NCBI RefSeq assembly: GCF_006542765.1
Contig: NZ_SKCD01000097.1
Coordinates: 62,001 to 126,000 of the forward strand
Direction: 5' to 3'
Origin: Paenibacillus luteus
Lineage (GTDB): Bacteria; Bacillota; Bacilli; Paenibacillales; Paenibacillaceae
DNA: 64,000 nt
Part shown: piece by piece, positions 59,681-64,000 of the stretch
Layout: every line of letters begins with the position of its first letter
Numbering within the stretch: position 1 is the stretch's first letter
Made by a program: the position numbers and the translations under genes
Notes under the pieces: model-generated
Seen by the model: the letters and a program-made list of their open reading frames with translations, nothing else
Told to the model about the DNA's origin: nothing
Databases searched by the model: none

Positions 59681-62600
59681 ATGGCGTTAAAAATTTAACC
59701 TTCTGCAGCAATCGCATCAGCATGACGGTTCCTTCTGCGCGAGTCGCATTTGTCTGCGGACTTAACGTAGTTGCCGTTTTCCCGCTGATCACTCCGATAT
59801 ATACCGATTTCGCAACATCTGTTTGAGCCCAAGAGCCCACCTTGCCACGATCGGTATATTTTTGAAGGTATGAAGCTGCCGATTGTGGAAGCTCAACGGT
59901 AAGCCCTGCAACCTTGGCAGCCCTAATCATCATTGCAGCCATCTCTTGCCGCGTAATTGGGTTATTCGGCTTAAAGGTGCCATCCGTATTGCCTGCGACG
60001 ACTCCAGCCGCAGATGCAGCGCCTATATAGGCTCCCATCGCTGTATTTGTATTCACATCTTTGAACTTAGCCGCAGAAGCCTTGTCCGCGCTTAATCCGA
60101 GTCCTTTTGCAATATAAGTGGCAAACTCACCGCGCGTAATCGATTTATTCGGCTCAAATAAAGCTGCCGTCCGACCTTCCACGATAAATTTTCTCGACAT
60201 TATATAAATCGAGCTTGCCGCCCAATGCTTGGAAAGGTCCGTAAAGCTTGAGGAATTGGATACAAGTGCGTATGCGCTATTGCCTTTGCGCTTGAACGTA
60301 ACACTTGTCTTTCCCGCGCTAGTTGATAGTTCTGTTGGGACATAGGAAAGCCCGCCCGTTGCCGGATCAAACCATACGACTGCCGCTTTGCTGCTATCCA
60401 CCGTCTGATACGTTTGCAGCGTTCGTGAAACGTAGCCGTTAAAGTCCGTTATTTCCTTCTGCACATTGCCGTTTACTGCCGTCACATCGAAGTGATAAGG
60501 TCCTGCTAGCAAACTGGTATTCGAGCTATTTATTTTTGAACTGATATTTCCAGTTATTGTAGATAAGCCTTGATCGATTCGAATGAGAAGCTGTCCGGTT
60601 GAACTGTTTCCGCCAAGCATTGAATTAATTTTCGTGAAATCTGCCGAGTTCAGTTGGAGCTCGTAGGTCACGTCGCCGTACTGGACAGCGAATACGGAAT
60701 TGGCACTTAGGCGATAGGCCGTATCCAATGTGCTTATAGCAATGGCAACGATCGCTGCGCGTTCCGATGCCGGAACCTGGAAAGCCACACGCGGCAAGGT
60801 AAGACCCGCGGCACGGGCCGTCTGGAACGCTGTCAGCACTTTTTCGCTAGATACGGTATATCTGGTTGCTTGATTGCCAGCTGGCGAAATATCCGTCATC
60901 GTCGTTGCTGCCGATGTTTTCAGACCGACGCCGCCGCCTGCAGATGATTCATAGTCGCCTGACAATCCATCGATTAATGTGGTTTGATTCGCTGCGCTTA
61001 TGTTCGTAAAGTTGTTGATCGTTGTACCGCTGTTCGTTCTGAGACCAGACGTGCTGGAATAATAAGTGACAGCCACAGACTCGCCAACAGCAAATGGTGA
61101 TGCCATCGTTAATATGACGGTCGAGCCGCTCATATCTACTCGCGAGATCGTTTTAACGGAACTGTTCCCTGTAACCGTAAACTGATTCGTAGACGGCACA
61201 TAGCCGCTGTTTAACGTTTCGGCAAAGGTTAAGGTCAACGTAGACCCTTTAGCAATGACACTATAAATCGTTCCGTTCAGCCCTCCGCTGCCTCCGCTCC
61301 CACCGCCGCCTGTGCTTGCGTTGTTAAAGGAAGGTGCTGCGTTGCCTGAGAGATCAGTAATGAGCGTCATAGAGGCCAAATAGGAAACGTACGTTATTTG
61401 GCCCGTCGTAACGGCAGAGCTCAAGGTTAACAATACCGAATCACCGGATATTCTCACCTGAAGCACCGAGCGCGCCATATTATCCACTAAAACGCTGAAT
61501 TGGCTGACCGAAGGTACGCTTTGTGAATTTAGGATTTTATTGTATTTCAGTGTAACAATGTTGCTGCTCACACTGACCGACTGCAGCGCTGGCGTAGCCG
61601 TATCTGGCACGCTATATATACTGTAGTTGCTAAACCCGGCTAGATAATTACCTGCTGTATCCCTAACTGGATAAGAGCCAGGCGTATACGTCACATAAAC
61701 ATTTGAATAATTTTGAATGGATCCGTTAATTGTGAGCAGAATATTGCCTCCGTTGCTCGAAATCGATGTCGTGCTGTAATTGACACCTCCAACGCTCACA
61801 GAGAATTGCAAGTAGGCATAACTGTTCACCGTCATTAAATCCTTGTTGAAGGACAATGTAATTGCGCTGCCTGAAACGCTACCGCCTACGATGGTTGGTG
61901 CGGAAACGTCCTTGGCGCCTGCAACATCCTGATTGGCAATACTAATCGCTTGATTGCCTGAGGTATCCTGTATAAGGCCTGTAGCTGCTTTGGAGTATGA
62001 CAGCTTCACCACTTGGCCTGCTACGATAGGACTTGCTAATGTCAGAATAACGGCCTCACCTTTAATTTGGACACCTGTCACTGCACGCGGAGCGCCATTG
62101 ACCGTCACATAAAAGCTGCCCATAGACGGAACCGCATAAATATTCAAATCTTCGTTGTACGTCATCGTAATCGTCGAGCCGCTCCACTCTAGCTTGCTGA
62201 CAACCGGCGCCGTTGTATCGGAACCAAACGTACGGAAAGTCCATTGATATTCATTCAAAATACCAGCGAATGTATTGCCCGCCAGATCAGTAACCGCACT
62301 CGCATCAATCGTGACATAGTAGCCCGTATTCGGTTCGAATGCTCGTGTAGGCGAGATGACTAACACATTATTATGAGTACCATCGACATAATAATTGGCC
62401 GGTATCGGCTGCAAATTATTGTCTCCAACAGGATAGAAGGTAATGGCACCTGTATCGCCCTTCTTGATGGTTTCGCTAAACACAGCAGTAAACGACTGAG
62501 TAAGTCCGACGGAAACTGCATTGTTCAAAGGATTCAGCACTGTAAGTGTTGGTCTCACCGTATCTTGAGATACCGTAAAGGACCACGCCGTCGTTGAGGA

Positions 62601-64000
62601 AATGCCCTCGTAATAATTTCCAGCTGCATCGCGCACAGCACGGTTGCCTATTGTAATATAGTATTTCGTATTATTGACAAAAGCTTTTTCAGCCTCACCA
62701 TTGGTAGCTTTATTCGGATCAATCGTTAATTGATAGGTTCCGCCACCCGAGACGCGCTCCGAAGTGACCGGAATAGAGCGGAATATTGCACCGTTCGCAG
62801 CATCCCTAATCTCGATGACACCACTGCTTGGGAAGACAGGCTCGTTAAAAGTAATTTGCAGTAACGAGGTCAAGCTTGTTACGGATCCTCCTGACGCTGG
62901 CGATACTGCAGTCGCTGCAGGAGGAATCTTCTCATAGCCCGGGTCCGTGCTGAAATTCCAAATCGACGCGCCGGCGATTCCATGATACCATTGGCTGCCA
63001 TTTGGATCAGGCTGCGTAAACGCACCTGCATCAATCAACACGTAATAACCCGTGTTCGCTTCCAAATAGGAGCTTGGTGTGATCTGAACCTGATTCTTGT
63101 TTATGACAACACGCGGTGATTGAGCGCTAAAACGTTCAAATGTTGTATTATTGCTAATTCGGCGTATTTCAATAAATTTATCAGGACGAGCCTGAACGTT
63201 CTGGTCAAATGTAATTCCGAGAGTCGAGTTGACCGGAACAGAAGTGGCATTGTCTGCTGGAGCAAACGGTGCAGCCACATTGACAGGGGCCGCATCGGTC
63301 GTAAAGCTCCAAGTTGTGCCTACATAAAGATTTCCGGCTGCATCCTGGAAGGCTGTTCCTGGAATTGTAACGGTATATAAGGTTTTTGGCTGAAGGGCAG
63401 CCGGCGGCTGAATGACGATTTGATTCGTACCACTGCCTCTTACCGCATTAGAGGTAACGGCAATACTTCTATTATCCTCTGTTGAACTAAGTTGAATGCT
63501 GCCGCTTGCAACATAAACCGTCTCGTCAAAGGTGATGACAATGGGGGATGTGACTGGAATTGAACCAGTAGTTGGTGATATGCCAGTGTGAGAAGGTCTT
63601 GTTACGTCTACTTCAGCAACGGTTCGAAAGTTCCAGCTGCTGGCACTGGTAATGCCGCTGTAGCCAGCGCCATTAGATACATTTAAGAAAGCGCCCGCAT
63701 CTACCATTACATAATAATTCGTATTTAATGCAAAATTATTGACTGGGTCAATGGTTACGATTCGCTGCGTTGCATCAATCGAGATTCGGCTTGATGACAT
63801 GGGAATCGTTTCAACCAGATTGCTTGTTCCGTAATCATAAATGGATACCGATGTTGAATTGGAGCCTTTAGTGACATTCTCATCAAAGGTCATTTTAAGA
63901 TCCGCTGTGATAGAAACATTCGTTAAATCATCCGCTGGGCTTAAGCTCAGCACGACTGGACCGGCAGGCGCGGCTGCAACTTGCTGATGGCCCGAAGACC
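59679..64000 (-). CDS. Giant SLH-domain surface protein, 5' end outside the window
   Basis: At least 1440 residues; the frame stays open through the right edge, so the GTG at 63953 is not a true start. Domains from the visible N-terminus: about five Big_5/SbsA-type Ig-like repeats of some 105 residues, recognised by ITFDE-type strands and WSF/WNF closings. Four SwmB-like repeats follow, of about 90-95 residues, with SGSTITMTYNEDL-type beginnings. A less clear region comes next, then three SLH domains at the C-terminus (DLSKHWAASSIYIMSRK, KDVNTNTAMGAYIGAA, YTDRGKVGSWAQTDVAKSV) that bind pyruvylated secondary wall polymer. Likely an S-layer-associated adhesin or structural protein. Confidence 0.9.
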   Translation of the reverse strand, partial: SSGHQQVAAAPAGPVVLSLSPADDLTNVSITADLKMTFDENVTKGSNSTSVSIYDYGTSNLVETIPMSSSRISIDATQRIVTIDPVNNFALNTNYYVMVDAGAFLNVSNGAGYSGITSASSWNFRTVAEVDVTRPSHTGISPTTGSIPVTSPIVITFDETVYVASGSIQLSSTEDNRSIAVTSNAVRGSGTNQIVIQPPAALQPKTLYTVTIPGTAFQDAAGNLYVGTTWSFTTDAAPVNVAAPFAPADNATSVPVNSTLGITFDQNVQARPDKFIEIRRISNNTTFERFSAQSPRVVINKNQVQITPSSYLEANTGYYVLIDAGAFTQPDPNGSQWYHGIAGASIWNFSTDPGYEKIPPAATAVSPASGGSVTSLTSLLQITFNEPVFPSSGVIEIRDAANGAIFRSIPVTSERVSGGGTYQLTIDPNKATNGEAEKAFVNNTKYYITIGNRAVRDAAGNYYEGISSTTAWSFTVSQDTVRPTLTVLNPLNNAVSVGLTQSFTAVFSETIKKGDTGAITFYPVGDNNLQPIPANYYVDGTHNNVLVISPTRAFEPNTGYYVTIDASAVTDLAGNTFAGILNEYQWTFRTFGSDTTAPVVSKLEWSGSTITMTYNEDLNIYAVPSMGSFYVTVNGAPRAVTGVQIKGEAVILTLASPIVAGQVVKLSYSKAATGLIQDTSGNQAISIANQDVAGAKDVSAPTIVGGSVSGSAITLSFNKDLMTVNSYAYLQFSVSVGGVNYSTTSISSNGGNILLTINGSIQNYSNVYVTYTPGSYPVRDTAGNYLAGFSNYSIYSVPDTATPALQSVSVSSNIVTLKYNKILNSQSVPSVSQFSVLVDNMARSVLQVRISGDSVLLTLSSAVTTGQITYVSYLASMTLITDLSGNAAPSFNNASTGGGGSGGSGGLNGTIYSVIAKGSTLTLTFAETLNSGYVPSTNQFTVTGNSSVKTISRVDMSGSTVILTMASPFAVGESVAVTYYSSTSGLRTNSGTTINNFTNISAANQTTLIDGLSGDYESSAGGGVGLKTSAATTMTDISPAGNQATRYTVSSEKVLTAFQTARAAGLTLPRVAFQVPASERAAIVAIAISTLDTAYRLSANSVFAVQYGDVTYELQLNSADFTKINSMLGGNSSTGQLLIRIDQGLSTITGNISSKINSSNTSLLAGPYHFDVTAVNGNVQKEITDFNGYVSRTLQTYQTVDSSKAAVVWFDPATGGLSYVPTELSTSAGKTSVTFKRKGNSAYALVSNSSSFTDLSKHWAASSIYIMSRKFIVEGRTAALFEPNKSITRGEFATYIAKGLGLSADKASAAKFKDVNTNTAMGAYIGAASAAGVVAGNTDGTFKPNNPITRQEMAAMMIRAAKVAGLTVELPQSAASYLQKYTDRGKVGSWAQTDVAKSVYIGVISGKTATTLSPQTNATRAEGTVMLMRLLQKVKFLTP

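Overview
The window reads as a chromosomal segment of a motile, Gram-positive, Paenibacillus-like Firmicute. The evidence is the long form of HPF, the SecA/PrfB/FtsEX/DegSU/ComFA-ComFC gene order, FliW-CsrA-Hag control, sigma-D type flagellar promoters (TAAA, 15-16 nt, GCCGATA), an SLH-domain surface protein, copper-amine-oxidase-like stalk domains and strong Shine-Dalgarno sites. From memory, the backbone order (ctpB, ftsX, ftsE, yitT/yvjA-like, prfB, secA, hpf, fliT, fliS, fliD, flaG, hag, csrA, fliW, yviE, flgL, flgK, flgN, flgM, yvyF, comFC, comFA, degU, degS) follows Bacillus subtilis. The species itself cannot be read from the sequence.

Layout. 1-4323: a C-terminal processing protease (cut by the window edge), a PcsB/EnvC-like M23 hydrolase, FtsX and FtsE, all on the minus strand, linking division ABC signalling to wall cleavage. 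4623-6074: a VanW-family protein on the plus strand. 6229-14561: a complete arginine cluster argC-J-B-D-F-G-H (minus) with a strong promoter overlapped by an ARG-box-like palindrome; a long imperfect palindrome lies between argF and argG. 14798-20592: YitT protein, prfB with its programmed +1 frameshift site, secA, hpf and a cold-shock gene. 20927-23649: fliT-fliS-fliD-flaG with its own sigma-D promoter. 23925-25164: an intact IS4-family element with a 10-bp target duplication. 25283-42091: a markedly AT-rich, single-orientation island of 17 genes that looks like a flagellin glycosylation locus. 42240-48801: hag, csrA, fliW, yviE-like, flgL, flgK, flgN, flgM, yvyF. 48889-51893: comFC and comFA. 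52078-64000: a small membrane protein, an LPXTG wall protein, degU/degS, a phosphodiester-glycosidase-family surface protein and a very large SLH protein whose 5' end lies outside the window.

The most interesting part is the island. It carries a NeuB/NeuC/NeuA-type nonulosonic acid (sialic-acid-like) pathway, a Maf flagellin glycosyltransferase, a TylF-like methyltransferase and a second glycosyltransferase. It also carries an acyl-carrier protein, an AMP-forming ligase, a FabG-like reductase, a polysaccharide deacetylase, a GNAT protein, two sugar oxidoreductases, an SGNH hydrolase and a hexapeptide O-acetyltransferase. Together these suggest a flagellin sugar that is deacetylated, re-acylated from a carrier protein, methylated and acetylated. 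That chemistry is inferred from gene content only.

Regulatory sequence is unusually readable: a consensus sigma-D promoter and two CsrA-type sites in the hag leader, a flgM promoter whose -10 lies inside the terminator stem of the preceding operon, an ARG-box/promoter overlap at argC, and an RBS-sequestering stem in the IS element.
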